Assembly (NCBI GenBank): GCA_023515745.1
Contig: JALECJ010000256.1
Span: forward strand, 1,178,001 to 1,242,000
DNA length: 64,000 bases
DNA from: Amoeboaphelidium protococcarum
Lineage: Eukaryota; Aphelidiomycota; Aphelidea
Reading direction: 5' to 3'
Positions 46,339 through 59,683 of the stretch are shown one piece after another; the first letter of the stretch is position 1, and every line of letters starts with the position of its first letter. The notes under the pieces were generated by a model that saw nothing but the letters and a program-made list of their open reading frames with translations, was not told where the DNA came from and made no database searches. A program made the position numbers and the translations under genes.

Positions 46339-47781
46339 TCAATTACGACGCTGTTGAACCAAATCAGCACCGGCACCAGCTAGGAAACCTGCCATCAAGC
46401 CGAGAGCACCGCCGGCCAGTCCTGCGGCCATAGGATTCTACTACTGCTGAGGCGGTGGACCACCGTACTGCTACTGTGGAGGATAACCCTGCTATTGTGG
46501 TGGAGGATAGTAAGGCTACTGAGCAGGCGCGTACTGCTACTATGGTGGATAGCCTGGCTATGGAGCGTACCCATACTGAGGCTGCTGTGGAGGATAGTAC
46601 GGCTATTGCTGCGGTTGTGGCTGACCATAGTAAGGTGGCTATTGCTACGCTTAGTATGGATTGAACGCCTACGGCTACGGCTGCTGTACAGGAGCCTGCT
46701 GAGGTTGAGCATTTCCAGGATAACCGTTGTGGGCTTGCTACTAACTTGGCTAAGCTTGTGGAGCAGGGGCTTGAGCTGGCACAATATCAGCTGCAGGCGC
46801 ACTTGCAGCACTAGATGCCTTCTTATCCTGAGCATGAAATTCAGGATTGATCACATTACCATCCTTCAGCAGGGCAACGCACAGCTTTTCGTGATCACCA
46901 GAGGTAACCTTCTTGATCTTTCTCTCCAAACTATCACCAGTCTTCTCCATATAGGCTGCATTGATGTCGTGCAGAAGAGCATTCTTACGGAAACGGATCA
47001 GCAGACGGTGCAGCTTGCCCTCGTTAATTCCCAAAGTACCTTGGAAGGCCTCCTCAAATTCCTCAGCAAAATACTTTGCACGGTTATTGACAACTCTGAC
47101 CAGGTCCAGCAGAGCCTTCTCAATCTTGCCACTAAACTCCTTCTTGATTGCCTTCTCCATGGTGTGACCATGCTTTGCAGCATAGGTGGTAAAGACTTGA
47201 CGCAGCTGAGGATAAGATCTGGTGGCCAAGATGCGGATGAACTCAACCTCATCAGTACCAAAGCGACCTTCACCAGCAGAGTAGATGGTCTAGACATCAG
47301 CGTTGACATCCTTGTGCAGCTCACCAGTTTCATCACGTCCAGCCTGGATCAGAGCACAGAATAGTTTCTTCATGTCACCGCTGTACTCATTCACCAATTT
47401 GTCCTCCAGCTCTTTGTTGAACAGAGCCTTGTACGCGTCGCGGATAGCCATAATTTCAGCATTAGTTCTTCCCAGTAGCAATTCACGCAACAGCTCATGA
47501 TCCGTTGTCAAGATACCACTGATCGCCTTCTCAATCTTGCGAGCAGTGAAAACAGCCTCAGACGTCAAGCACATGGAGAGAAGCTTGGAGAAGTTACCAC
47601 CAGTCTCGCTGCCGATAACTTCAAACACCGACTTACCATAGTTGGCCTTGTAACGCTTGTCAACTTGCACCAGCTCTTCCTTGTTCAGAGACAGAAAGAC
47701 ATCAATCAGCTTCTAGTCATCACAGCCGAAACCTTTAGTTGCCTTGTGGATCAACTCTACAGCGCGTTCAACGTTTGCCAT
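46339..47781 (-). CDS. Annexin with C-terminal Pro/Gln/Tyr-rich tail
   Basis: Annexins bind phospholipid in a calcium-dependent way. The 480-residue intronless protein begins directly with annexin repeat 1 (ELIHKATKGFGCDDQKLIDV) and has four repeats to about residue 320: ILTTDHELLRELLLGRTNAE, the third with GEGRFGTDEVEFIRIL, and the fourth ending DHEKLCVALLKDG. Most annexins vary at the N-terminus; here the extension is at the C-terminus. It is an Ala/Pro stretch, then a tail rich in YPPQQ, QPYY and YGQPQ words, then a short Gly/Ala hydrophobic segment (AAGLAGGALGLMAGFLAGA) and VQQRRN. Gln in the tail is written in CAG, TAG and TAA. Confidence 0.92.
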
Positions 47782-48103
47782 TATTATTGTTGTTAGAGAT
47801 TTAGTTAGTTGTTTGTATTATTATATTCTAGTGATAATAACTACTTACTAAGAGATAAAATACAAAAGAAAAAGACTGATAAGACTGATGGGAATATTCC
47901 ATGTAGGCTATGCAATTTATAGACTAATTGGATACATTATAGCCCAATCTGAATGACCGGTAATTTAAAACAAGTGATCAACTTGGCAACCATTCAAAAG
48001 ATAAATCACTCTACCTCGAATTATCAGGTAAAGGCATTCTACAGTATTAAATAAGGCATATGAGTGAATTGATAAGTAAGTATTCTTCTAATGTCTTAGT
48101 AAG
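47782..48103. other. Divergent promoter interval (annexin / ATP sulfurylase)
   Basis: No gene seen in 322 bp. The annexin starts leftward and the ATP sulfurylase leader rightward. Confidence 0.5.
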
Positions 48104-48318
48104 ATGAACACAGAATCTGAGGCCAACCCAGGTGAACTCGCATACGATGATTACATCGGCAAAGTTGCCTTTTTGAGCGAAAATTCAACAATTACGTCAA
48201 ACTCTCTTTCCCGTTTCAGCTCTATCGGCGACTCCACACAGCGCAGTGTTGAACTCATATCTCCCTCTTTGCACAAATTCAACACTCTTATTACATATAC
48301 AAGCACATAAGTTTTGGT

Positions 48319-48322
<4 letters not shown>
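48104..48322 (+). CDS. Upstream ORF overlapping the ATP sulfurylase start
   Basis: An ATG opens a 72-codon frame (MNTESEANPGELAYDDYIGK...) whose TGA at 48320-48322 overlaps the ATG of the sulfurylase at 48319 in the form ATGA. It contains one TAA read as Gln near its end. The peptide is Ser/Thr-rich and matches nothing I know. The position fits a regulatory upstream ORF or a termination-reinitiation arrangement. It could also be chance. Confidence 0.4.
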
Positions 48323-49694
<1,372 letters not shown>

Positions 49695-49894
49695 TTAAGT
49701 GAACTTTAATTGTGAAAGCCGCAATTATTTTTGGTAATGTGAGAAATTTGTTCATCATTAAGTATTATGTTCATTCAGTTTTATCGTTTCATCTGCAGCT
49801 GCTGATTTAATCTCAGAACTTTAAATTAATAAGAGAATTTACTGGTTAATGAAAACACAATCTATTCAATTTCAAATCTCATCAATTTCTGTCA

Positions 49895-52800
49895 TCAAAG
49901 TTCACCGCCAAGACTACCGCGTCTAGCAAAATTATGAAAGTCTTCATTCGACTTGCTGCTTGAGACTCCGCCATTGTGCCATGCAAAGTAATGAGAGACA
50001 TTATCAATGCCATCTTTCAACACTTTATGATGATGTCTAGCCTTCTGCTTGCTACCATCTTCAACCTTTGATCCACCATTGACCTATTTCTTGTGCTTCT
50101 GACTACGTAACTGATAGTCGCGCTGTACCAGATCTTCTACATTCTGACTATAGTTTGAAAATCTTCTGAATTAATCTTGATCAGGTGCAGCTCTTGTCAA
50201 TCCGCCAGCTACTCTATTGATGTGTCCTGTGCCGATCGGATCAATACTACCGCGTTTCAATGACTCAGATCCAATGAATTTCTCTACAAGGGGACCATCA
50301 GCTTGAAATTCGCTCACACTCTCTTCATCATACATGCAAGTTTACTTGGAGTCAACATCGCTAGGTACCTCGTAGGCAGGAACTTTTCTACTAACACTTG
50401 AACGACGATTACTCTGTGCGAAATGGGGAATGTCGGCATGACGCTATTACGGTCTCTAGCTGGAGTCACGAACCGGCGAAGTTTGCCTATTACTAATGAC
50501 ATTGTCAGCAGCGAATGATGGCCTCTTCTAAACCAAATTACTATCAAGGGATTTGTAGCGTCTTGGTGGCAACTCAGACTTTCGGCGAGATTCTACGACA
50601 TTAGCAGCAGTAGGATCCGAAGCTTACACTGGCAAATTACCACCTTGTGTAATACGTGAATGTTCCAACTACAATTTTTTCATCTAATCATTCAACTGTT
50701 GACGCAACGAGCTCAGGTCTACCTGGTCGCCATTGGGATTGGCAGTGTTCTATACGTGACTCTTAACCACTTGAGCCATCTTTTGGAGAGCCTAGGCGGT
50801 GACGCTGATATTTCTCAACATACTGGCTCTCTTTGATTAGTCCTTTGGTAATTGTCTTTAAGTCTATGTAATTGGCGATTAAAGTACGTCATTCAAAACA
50901 GAGTTGGCAACTTTATACGAATGCTCAATGGATTCGTTTTCAAGTGCAATCTACTGGTCAATTACGCGCTCCAGTCCTGCCTATCTATTAACGAATTGAT
51001 GGACAGATGGCATATTACTACTACATTGATCGAGATGCTACTTAAACAATACTGCTTTTTCCTTAATCTAACACCATTTCTAATACCACTACGACCATTT
51101 AGCTAATTGCTCCAAGAAAATAGACACCATAGAATCAGATTCGCTCTCTACCACCTGGATCTCTTTGACCATTTCACATGCAAAAGACGCGTCCAACTAG
51201 ATGGTGTATGCAAACTAATTGTAATTAGACGCAAATTTATGGGCATTCTTTAACATTTTATCGCTTTGAGAAAGCACTTTAGCACATTAACCCTTGGCCA
51301 GCTTTGTCAATGCGGACAAGTCGACATCCTCTGCCATCTCTGCTCCAACATGGTCATGAATCAACTTAACGATGTCCGCTACGCTTAGAGCCCTTCCTTT
51401 AGTCTTGTCACCAAATCCCCACTCGGATTAATACTCTTTCACAAAGTTGAGCTCCGACTCTAAATCATCGTAGATTTTCTAAGCAGCATCTACCAGAGCA
51501 ATCATTGCCGATAGACCATCAAACATCTTTTACACACTACTACCTTTCTTCTTATCACCAGAGACTGCAATCTTATGACTATACTCTGCCAGAATCTTCA
51601 ACACTTTAGACTTTCGCTGTAAATAGTCAGCATCAAGGCATGGCACCACAGCTTTGATCTTATTCTCAGTCCATTTCAAGTCTAACTCAGTCTAATTGGA
51701 TGCAAACAACTCCTCAAAAGTCTCCTGCTCAGACTCTAGGCTCAGAGCAGTAACCTTCGCCTTTAGATTGGCAAATTGATCATAATCGGCAGAATCGCAC
51801 TTTTTACCATTCCAAACAGCTTCCAGAACCTTTTGCTGTTCAATAAACTGAGTTAAGGAAGCATCACGGCTGCGATTAAGAATCAGAACATAGGCATTCT
51901 ATCTCATCTAATCAAATTTCTCCTCAATACTTGTGACAAATGAACGCGGATCTTAATCCATACTCTGCAAAGAGCATTCACGATACTTTACCAGAAGCGA
52001 CTTGGCCTTTTACTCAACACTAGACTTAGGATAGGAGTTTAACAAGCTGCACGCTTCCAACAGCTAGGATAATTCAATCTACTTGAAGCTTTCAATCTGA
52101 TCGCGCAACGTCGTCAGTTCCACCAACTTGGCATCAGTCATCTTCTGCATATCAATCATGAACTCTTTGACCACATTCATACTGGACAGTGAGACATTGA
52201 CCTGTTATTACTACTATTACTTGGACGAACGTCTACTAAACGACTGTTAAGCTGCTTGGTCCACTCCAATCATAGAATCCACCAGGCATTAGTTGGAACC
52301 ATATCTGGCATCAGGAGCCACAGGCTATGACATGCGTCTCGTGAAATTGGAGATAAGGGACGAACGCTCCGGCAAGTTAGAAGGATGCGGCAAACCAGAG
52401 CTAGCACCACTATGAATGCACATGATACCGACAACACCATCAAAGAGATCCGCGATCCAGCCTTCATATATTCCATCAACAAGACTGCCATTCCCAGATC
52501 CCATGATGACATTGACTGATCCGACCAAAGTCTACGCTGGACGCTTAAGTGGCTTAAGCTGATCCTGCTAGAGAACAGTCTGATGAAAATCGTCAAAATT
52601 AGCCTTATCCAATTCATCGCATGCTCTAGCAATTTTGTCTAAAGCTGCAGTGACTGTATTGCGCAACTCATGAGGAAGTAGAGTGTCCTTCTCTACACAC
52701 TTATCTAATGCCCTGTTTGCAATATCTTTCGCTAGTAGCAATCTAGCCTGTCTCTCACCAACTGCCACATCAGGAGCCATCATATTAGGGCAATGGAAAT

Positions 52801-53881
52801 GAGCAATTGAGGTCAATAACATTTTCTTCACCTCCATGTTCGCTGACCAGATTTTTGGAAATCTGATGCGTCCAATAGAATTGTTAACTTTCGCAGCTTT
52901 GTACGCAATATCATAATAATCGGAAGCCTGCACTGCAATCTAGCAAGTCACAGCACTACTACTGTTATCATATTCAGCCTTCAAGTAAAAACACTCTGCA
53001 GCCTGAGCCAGCATTAATTCTGCTGCAGCAGTCAGAGTAGCATCACTCAAATCTGACGACTGATCCAATCTAACTTAAATACGGGGGTATAAAGTGTCTC
53101 GCAGATAGACAAACGCACCGGCAGCTTTTTAAAAGAAGATCGCAGCAGCCTTCAGACCATCAAGCGTCCACAAACATTGAATGGTACCGAGTTGACTGTA
53201 CAAAGCACCAAGATTCCAGATGACAGCCGCCTTCTCATACTACATACAGCTAGTATCAACATTTCGCTTCACATAGAACGCCTCAAACCACGAGAATGGA
53301 GCCTTGATCGAAGTCTCAAATGGAAATCGTTCCTCCAACCAGCAGAGTTGCGCGAAATACTGCATCAACTTCTCAACGCCCTTCTCCGTTCTCTCCGGGG
53401 CACCAGCGTGGATTCTCAGCTGATTCAAAGCCGCCCATTGTTGATCTGATGGTAGCAGTGAAGGTGGCACCGTTTAATGACCAGATTAGATGGAATTACT
53501 GCCATTGGTAGCTAGCGAGGCATTCAATTGACCGGCCAGTAACTATTTAAAATCCATATAGTTGGCATTGTTTTAATTCTTTCCACCTCGAGAGGCTTCC
53601 AATTGTTGCACAGAATTTCTCTTGGTAGGCACGGCCAGGAAGGATGATCCCTCGCCATAAGTTGCAAACAACGGGCTCTCGACTGGAGCACCCAATGATG
53701 ATAATCTTCCACTAAGAAATGCAATTGATCCTGATGGCATTCTGATATAATTAAAAGCCGTTGGTAGTAAAGTATCTGAAAAGATAAGATGATCACTGCA
53801 CTGAGAACTTGTAACAAAAGTCGTATTAATATCACTTTTTAGTCCGTTTCTATGGACACCATTGAATCCACCACGAAACAT
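49895..53881 (-). CDS. BRO1: Bro1-domain protein, ALIX/Bro1 family, 1328 aa
   Basis: Bro1 proteins bind ESCRT-III and help form multivesicular bodies. One frame without TGA runs for 1328 codons with no intron. After an extension of about 140 residues, the Bro1 domain shows SLLPSDQQWAALNQLRIHAG, LMQYFAQLCWLEERFPFE, APFSWFEAF, YEKAAVIWNLGALYSQL and LAQAAECFYLKAEYD. A V-domain-like helical region follows (about 560-1020; LVELTTLRDQIESF, WTENKIKAVVPCLDADY). The last 300 residues (MLRNISVTAQALQKMAQ onward) form a charged, disordered tail, not the Pro-rich tail of ALIX. The protein is about half as long again as ALIX or yeast Bro1. Many Gln are TAA/TAG. Confidence 0.9.
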
Positions 53882-54064
53882 TTTACCATCACTCTCAACA
53901 CTCAGCTTTTTATACTGTATATCAGCTTAATAGCTTAATAAAAGTGTGACTTTACCATTTCATTATGAACTTATATGAAATTATAATGAGCTTTGTCAAA
54001 ATTTAATTTTTCGCATTACCTTTTAAGGGACTTCTTTCACTAAACTTTATCCAGTTTTAGCGTG

Positions 54065-54070
54065 ACGCGT
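54065..54070. promoter_or_regulatory. ACGCGT (MluI cell-cycle-box core) next to the QDPR start
   Basis: The palindrome ends four bases before the start codon at 54075. ACGCGT is the MBF-binding core in yeasts, but the hexamer is frequent across this window in genes too, so a regulatory role is doubtful. Confidence 0.15.
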
Positions 54071-54074
54071 TACA

Positions 54075-55077
54075 ATGAAGTCAGTTCTAGTGTATGGAGG
54101 CAATGGCGCATTGGGCCAAGCTATCTGCAAAATATTTAAAGCCTAAAAATGGGTATGGCTGATTAATTGTATTTTCAATGTTTGATCAAACTTAAGTCTT
54201 GCTGTAGAGTGTAATCTCTGTGGATTTCCGCAGTAACAATGAAGTTGATCATAACATTGTGTTAGACGTGTCCCAGTCATGGGATCAACATCACGATGTG
54301 GTAAGTTTTCTGTCGAATGGCTTAGATTATATCATACCGTTTTCATTGTAGGTGTTGAAAGATTTATCTCAAAGCTGGAAGGATAAGAAACTATCAGCCG
54401 TTGTCTGTGTTGCTGGCGGATGGGCAGGTGGCAATTTGAACAATGCCTCAGAATTGCTCAAGAATGTGGACTTGATGTACAAGCAGAGCGTCCAGTCTTC
54501 AGTGCTAGTGTCTCTGATAGCCGCAAAGTATCTAGAAGAGTAACTTTTGATCCTGATACTCCATAATTGAAATCATTAATATTGTATTGATATGTAGAAA
54601 GGGTTTAGTTGTGTTGACCGGAGCTAAAGCAGCACTGGGCGGCACCGGTGGAATGTTGGCGTACGGACTGGCAAAAGCTGCTGTTCACCAGCTGACTAAA
54701 TCTCTGTCAGACCCGGCATCTTCTGGCCTACCTTCTGGCGCGACTACAGTTGCTTTATTGCCGTAAGATTTCATCCTTGATTATTACCTGAACAATAATC
54801 TGACACTATTTCGACTTGTAGAGTGACCTTAGATACCAAGGCAAATCGCAGTGCAATGCCTGGAGCTGATACAAGCTCATGGACGCCGCTGGACGTGTTT
54901 GGAGAGTAAGACTGTTTATAAATATTTAAATTTTGACGCACCTCATTGTTAATAACATAAACTCACTGTAGGAAGATTGCTGAATACGCTGGTGATGCTA
55001 CCAAGAGACCATAAAGCGGCTCTCTAGTTGAGGTTGTAACTGCGAGCAATCAGACGCAATTCAACGTTTTAAATTGA
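54075..55077 (+). CDS. QDPR: Quinoid dihydropteridine reductase
   Basis: The enzyme regenerates tetrahydrobiopterin with NADH. Exons are 54075-54152, 54208-54300, 54352-54539, 54598-54762, 54822-54905 and 54972-55077; the five introns are 51-66 nt and all GT..TAG. The 237-residue product matches animal [75 protein letters not shown], the [11 protein letters not shown] catalytic Tyr/Lys motif, [12 protein letters not shown] and SWTPLDVF. This is the most intron-rich gene in the window. The enzyme is uncommon in fungi and, where present, usually signals aromatic amino-acid hydroxylases or biopterin use. Confidence 0.96.
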
Positions 55078-55091
55078 GCAATGCGACGCTC

Positions 55092-55100
55092 TGATTGGCT
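55092..55100 (-). promoter_or_regulatory. Inverted CCAAT box upstream of the gene at 55255
   Basis: TGATTGGCT lies about 155 bp before the start codon, a distance like that of the CCAAT blocks in the expansin-like cluster. The surrounding TCTGATTGGCTGATA word is shared with 46198-46212. Confidence 0.35.
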
Positions 55101-55254
55101 GATACAATATTAATACGATCAAATGCTCTCATTCGGTGTTACTTTTCAACAACTATCTATTTTCTCTGTGTATCTTTAAATAATATTAAGTAAAAGGGCC
55201 ACGCGTCAAATTATATTGTGATAATATTATTATCTGGATACCATCTTAAAAAAT

Positions 55255-57168
55255 ATGTCAACGAATTAGTAAAGTACAAAGGCTCTTGCGGATTTTCTGC
55301 GGACAACTGAGCCATCATCATCATCATCAACGGCGATCAAGAGACGATCCTCATAAAAGAATAAGCCTCGTGGGTTCTTCTCAAAGCTATTCAAATCCTC
55401 CTAGTAGGGAAGAAAGAAGAAGCCTGGTGCATCCAGAGGTAATCTTACTCCTCCCGTGTACGTGACTGATGATGATAGTGCTCAATCATCCCAAGTAGGA
55501 GTGTCACAGCATGGCGCGCGTCAGTAGTAAAAGGGCAAGTCGCAGTAGTAAGCTGTATTGGAATTGTAGCAGCAGTCCCGCGCTTCTCCTCCACCATAGC
55601 GACAAGATTAAAAAAAGAGAATGACTCAGTCTGAGAGTAATAATTAGGATGTACGCAGGAATAAGCATCATCTGCAGTAGATCAATGATGATCGTCCACA
55701 GAAGCGGGTTGAAACAGCTCCGGCTGATGATCCAAATCGCGAATCTGCTGAACCCTTCAACAAGTATCGATTTTCGCGTCTAGGATCAAATGAAAAGATT
55801 TCCACAGTCTTTGATATGTACGATACATCATCTGATATTTAGTCTGATTTCTCGTCTATGGCTGTACATCGCGGTACAGATGGTGAAAATGGCGATGTTG
55901 GTGACCAACAGTCTGACAACAATGGTCATAAAAAGTACAGAAAAAGCAAATTTCCTGAACAGCTTCTGAATAGCGAAAAGACTAGTGTTCAGTAGAAAAA
56001 GATGAGTTACATACTGATGGATGATGATCTTATGGCTGTTATCAACAGGATTAACGATAACAATGATTCGTTCAAGTTTCCCTCTGAATTGAACGAAAGT
56101 CCTAAGCAGATGCAGCCTACTCAAGAGCTTTCTGTCCAAGATGATATTTTGGGTAATGCTGGTGACTCTCTAGAATAGGACGCAATTGTGAGCGACAGCG
56201 TCTTGAAGCAACTGAATCTTCTCTAAAGTCATATAGTCAACGGAGGTGCGATGAAGAAGGCTGCTAATACTGATAAGAGAAAGGGAAATCGCGTCAAATT
56301 CTCTGGCTATGACCGCGTCATCCCTGGTGAAGATTACTCCAAGTTTGATAAGTAAGATAGTTTGAGTAATGAGAAGGTGGTAGATTTACAAACTCCTGTC
56401 AAGTCTGTAACTGAGCATAGAAAGACTGGTATTCCGGATGAGTTTGCGAATGAGATCACTGCCAAATTCTTTGATGATGACGATGATGATGTTGCTGTTG
56501 ATGTAAAACCATAAAGCAAAGTGAACGAGCTTGTCCAGCAGAATCACAGAAATTCCCAGGCTAAAAAGGGAACTGAATTGGATGATGATTTGCATAAGCA
56601 GCTTGAAGAATTGCGCTTATTTGCTGAACGTCTTCCCAGTCCTATCGCTCATTAGTTAGAAAGCAACGGAAAGGTTATCAATGCAAAGAAATCTCCTGCT
56701 ACTGCTCTGCCAAAAGCTCTGTAAGGTGGTAAGTCTGACTTGAATAAGCCAATATCGCTAAATTTGGATGAGTTTCAACTCAATTGGCCAACGATATAGA
56801 AGAATTTTGCTAATCCCATGTTGAGTAAAGATCTGCCTAGTCCGCCGTCGGGTTCAAATGCGAAGTAGTAGCTCAAAGACCTTCGCAAGAGTATGACCAA
56901 CACCCCACCTCCTGCGCCTATATCGACATCATCTGCGCGAAATAGTCATCAAAAGCGCTCAAGTCCTCTCAGGAATGAGCTCAAGGTTGATGTCGGGCCT
57001 TAACGTGGTCAGCCACTGAATGATACATCCTAGTCGTCCTCATCTCCGCCGGCATCCAAGAAGAAGGTGAAGAGGCGCCATATCTAAATACAGGCAAGAC
57101 CGGTAACATTTAAATCTATTGGCGTACAAGCATCGTTCCCTGCTGAAGGCAATCGTGACATGTAATGA
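55255..57168 (+). CDS. Unrecognised disordered protein, 637 aa
   Basis: The intronless frame starts MSTNQQSTKALADFLRTTEP and ends RDMQ with TGA. The N-terminal ALADFLRTTEP segment resembles a short linear motif seen near the N-terminus of many fungal disordered proteins. The rest is rich in Ser, Gln, Asp, Lys and Pro, with basic patches near the start, an Asp run at about 405 (FFDDDDDDVAVD) and short hydrophobic islands (YRFSRLGSNEKISTVFDMYD; ISLNLDEFQLNWP). No domain, signal peptide or membrane segment is recognised. A scaffold or cytoskeletal regulator would fit the composition but is a guess. Confidence 0.65.
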
Positions 57169-57396
57169 TGATGACAAACTTGTTTCAGTGGAAGATCGAT
57201 CGGACGGTCGCGCTGCTTATATAATGTGCTGTCTATCGATTACCGACCTTGATTACTTATTTCAAATGGATTATATAATCAATATAGCTCTATATTAATT
57301 GTCTTCTCCATTGCTTCCCTTTTCCATTCTACACTAATTTTAATAGATACACTTTTTTATTAGTATCATACAACTCTCTGCTTGTCTTTTGTGCAA

Positions 57397-58740
57397 ATGG
57401 TCATCATGGATTCCGCATCAGTGTTTGAGATATCTCATGTCAGGAGACTCCCACCTGCATAGTTGAATGTAGCTGTTGCAGAGCCTGGAGTACTTGTGAG
57501 TAATAGTGGCAGTAATGATAAGTAGAGTGGTGGAGAAGAGGCTCAGCTTTTTAAGCCATACACAAGTAAAGGCCTGGTGTTTAAAAATCGCGTCGTGGTC
57601 GCGCCAATGTGTATGTACAGCAGTGTCAATGGCTTCGTAACTCAATTTCACTTGGCACATCTGGCCCAGTTTGCAATGCATGGTGCTGGTGCAATCATTG
57701 TAGAGGCGACTGCTGTATAAAGCTGTGGTCGTATCAGTCCAAGAGATCTCGGTATTTACAAGGATGAGCACGTTGCAGGCCTGCGCGAAGTTGTGTCATT
57801 TGTTAAGAGTTTATCCAATGTGCAGATGGGTATTCAGCTTGGCCATGCCGGGAGAAAAGGTTCATCGTATTGTCCATTCATTGGCGGTGGCCATGATGTC
57901 GCTGTGCCTGTTGGCCAGTCTCTTCATCATTCTGCAGAGTTGAGTGACCTGAAAAATGCTGCCATGGTCTATGAGTAGACGTTAAGTGAGGAAGATAAAC
58001 GCTCTTTTCAAGGACATGAGATTATTGCTCCTTCAGCTTTAGCATTTGGCAAATTGCATACCCCACGAGAGATGTCTTTGGATGATATTAAGGGCGTAAT
58101 TAAAAGTTTTGTGGATGGTGCGAGACGTGCAGACCAGGCTGGATTCGATTTTATTCAACTTCATGCCGCTCATGGCTACTTGCTGCATCAATTTCTATCA
58201 CCAATCTCGAACAGGAGAGTTGATTAGTATGGCGGATCTTTCGAGAATCGCATCCGTATCCTGGTTGAGATTCTGGAAAGTATTAAGGAAGTATGGCCAG
58301 AAGAGAAGCCGATTTGGATTAGATTTAGCTGCTCAGACTGGGTAGAAGGTGGATGGGATGTTGATGACGTTGTAAGACTTTCATGTTACTTAAAGGAGAG
58401 AAAGCTGGTGGACGGTATTGATTGCAGTGCTGGAGGTTTATCGCCGCAGTAGAAGATTCCTACTATTGTAGAAGGATACCAGGCCGAGTATGCCAAGATT
58501 GTAAAATCAGCCTTGTAGAAAGTTGGCAACAGTCATCAAGTTCTAGTTACTGCGGTAGGATGCATCACTGATCCAGAGTACGCTGAGTAGCTGCTACGTC
58601 AAGGATGGGCAGATGGAGTGTCTATCGCCCGCGAGTTTCTCCGTCGTCCTTCGTGGATCAATCACGCAGCCTTCAAGTTGAACGCTCAAGTCGATCGCCT
58701 TCCTCAGTACAGACGCGCCAAAGAACGTCCTTTAAAATGA
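57397..58740 (+). CDS. Old Yellow Enzyme family NADPH dehydrogenase (YqjM-like)
   Basis: Members reduce activated C=C bonds with FMN and NADPH. The 447-residue intronless protein forms a TIM barrel: [15 protein letters not shown] (the Cys is typical of the YqjM-like, thermophilic-type OYEs), [25 protein letters not shown], the [20 protein letters not shown] and [16 protein letters not shown] motifs, [10 protein letters not shown] and [13 protein letters not shown]. Two in-frame ATGs lie nine bases apart (57397 and 57406); the first is taken here. An N-terminal extension of about 45 residues precedes the barrel. Confidence 0.93.
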
Positions 58741-58872
58741 ATAATAAATGTATGATTAAATAATACTTGAGTATATGTGAACTAAATGGCGGCAAATAAA
58801 AGATGTAAAATCGGTGACTATTTATTTAAATCTCATTTCATAATTTCATAATAATTATTAGAGATCATGTGC

Positions 58873-59333
58873 TCAGTGATGCTTAGCGTAAGTGTGACCA
58901 GAGTTCTTGCCATAGTGCGTGATAAACGCCAAAGTACCCACAGCCATGAACCAGTGAATGAAAATTCTTCTATCAGGCACCTTTGCACTGTAGTACTTGT
59001 GCACATAGTTCTCAAAGTGCTCTCTAGGACTATACGAGCCAAAGAAGCTAGTCTAACGCCAGTTCTTGTAATTCCACCACTCTCTCAGAGTCTTGCTGTT
59101 AAACTCCTCCTAAGTAATGGCATGAATATGATGTGGTAACTCTACAAACATAATGATAATGTATTACGAGATGATCATTGTCAAAATAATAAATGAATCA
59201 AGCTAAATCGGTCAATCTTACTGTCAGGATTATGAGCAGGCTGAACCTTGGATGCGGCCAGTCTATCCCAATTGACCTTCAGTTTAAAAGTTCCATCAGT
59301 CTTTGGAGGTACGTAAGCGTGATCAGCTCCCAT
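58873..59333 (-). CDS. ATP17: Probable mitochondrial F1Fo ATP synthase subunit f
   Basis: Subunit f is a small single-span component of the Fo stator. Exons are 59222-59333 and 58873-59141, with an 80-nt GTAAG..TAG intron; the product has 126 residues. It starts MGADHAYVPPKTDGTFKLKV, has a basic aromatic region (LREWWNYKNWRQTSFFG) and one hydrophobic segment near the end (RIFIHWFMAVGTLAFITHYG), then finishes in a His-rich tail (HTYAKHH). The order, the small size and the YxxHxxxxxH-like end fit subunit f of fungi and animals, but similarity is short. Another small respiratory-chain subunit is the alternative. Confidence 0.5.
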
Positions 59334-59683
59334 AACTTATAATTTTGTCTTTCCTTAGTTCTTCGGTGGAAATAAAAGAGAAGGAATAGGTAATGAGAAT
59401 TAGTAGGAAGCGAACGAACGAACGAACGAAGGCGAAGAGTAAAAAATGGAAATTGTAGCAGCGGCCAGCGAGACTCACGAGCAACACTATTAGTGATACA
59501 GGCCATGTTGAGCCTCAGCTCTTGGTAGAATCTCACTAGATTGACCTTCATCACATGCTAAGGCATAGTTTACGTGATTATTATAAAATCTATATTTATC
59601 TCTATATATTCACTCTAAATCATGCGAACTGAGATCCATAAAGTAGCAGTCAATCATTGTGCAGAGCATTATTGAAAAATATT
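59334..59683. other. Intergenic with CGAA microsatellite
   Basis: A (CGAA) tetranucleotide run lies at about 59412-59429. No gene seen. Confidence 0.5.

Noticed and set aside
46495-47364. A 289-codon plus-strand frame.
   Set aside because: It lies antisense to annexin, whose four repeats are clear.
49895-50821. A separate 308-residue gene starting MLRNISVTAQALQ.
   Set aside because: It is in the same frame as the Bro1 protein upstream, with no TGA between, so it is the tail of one protein.
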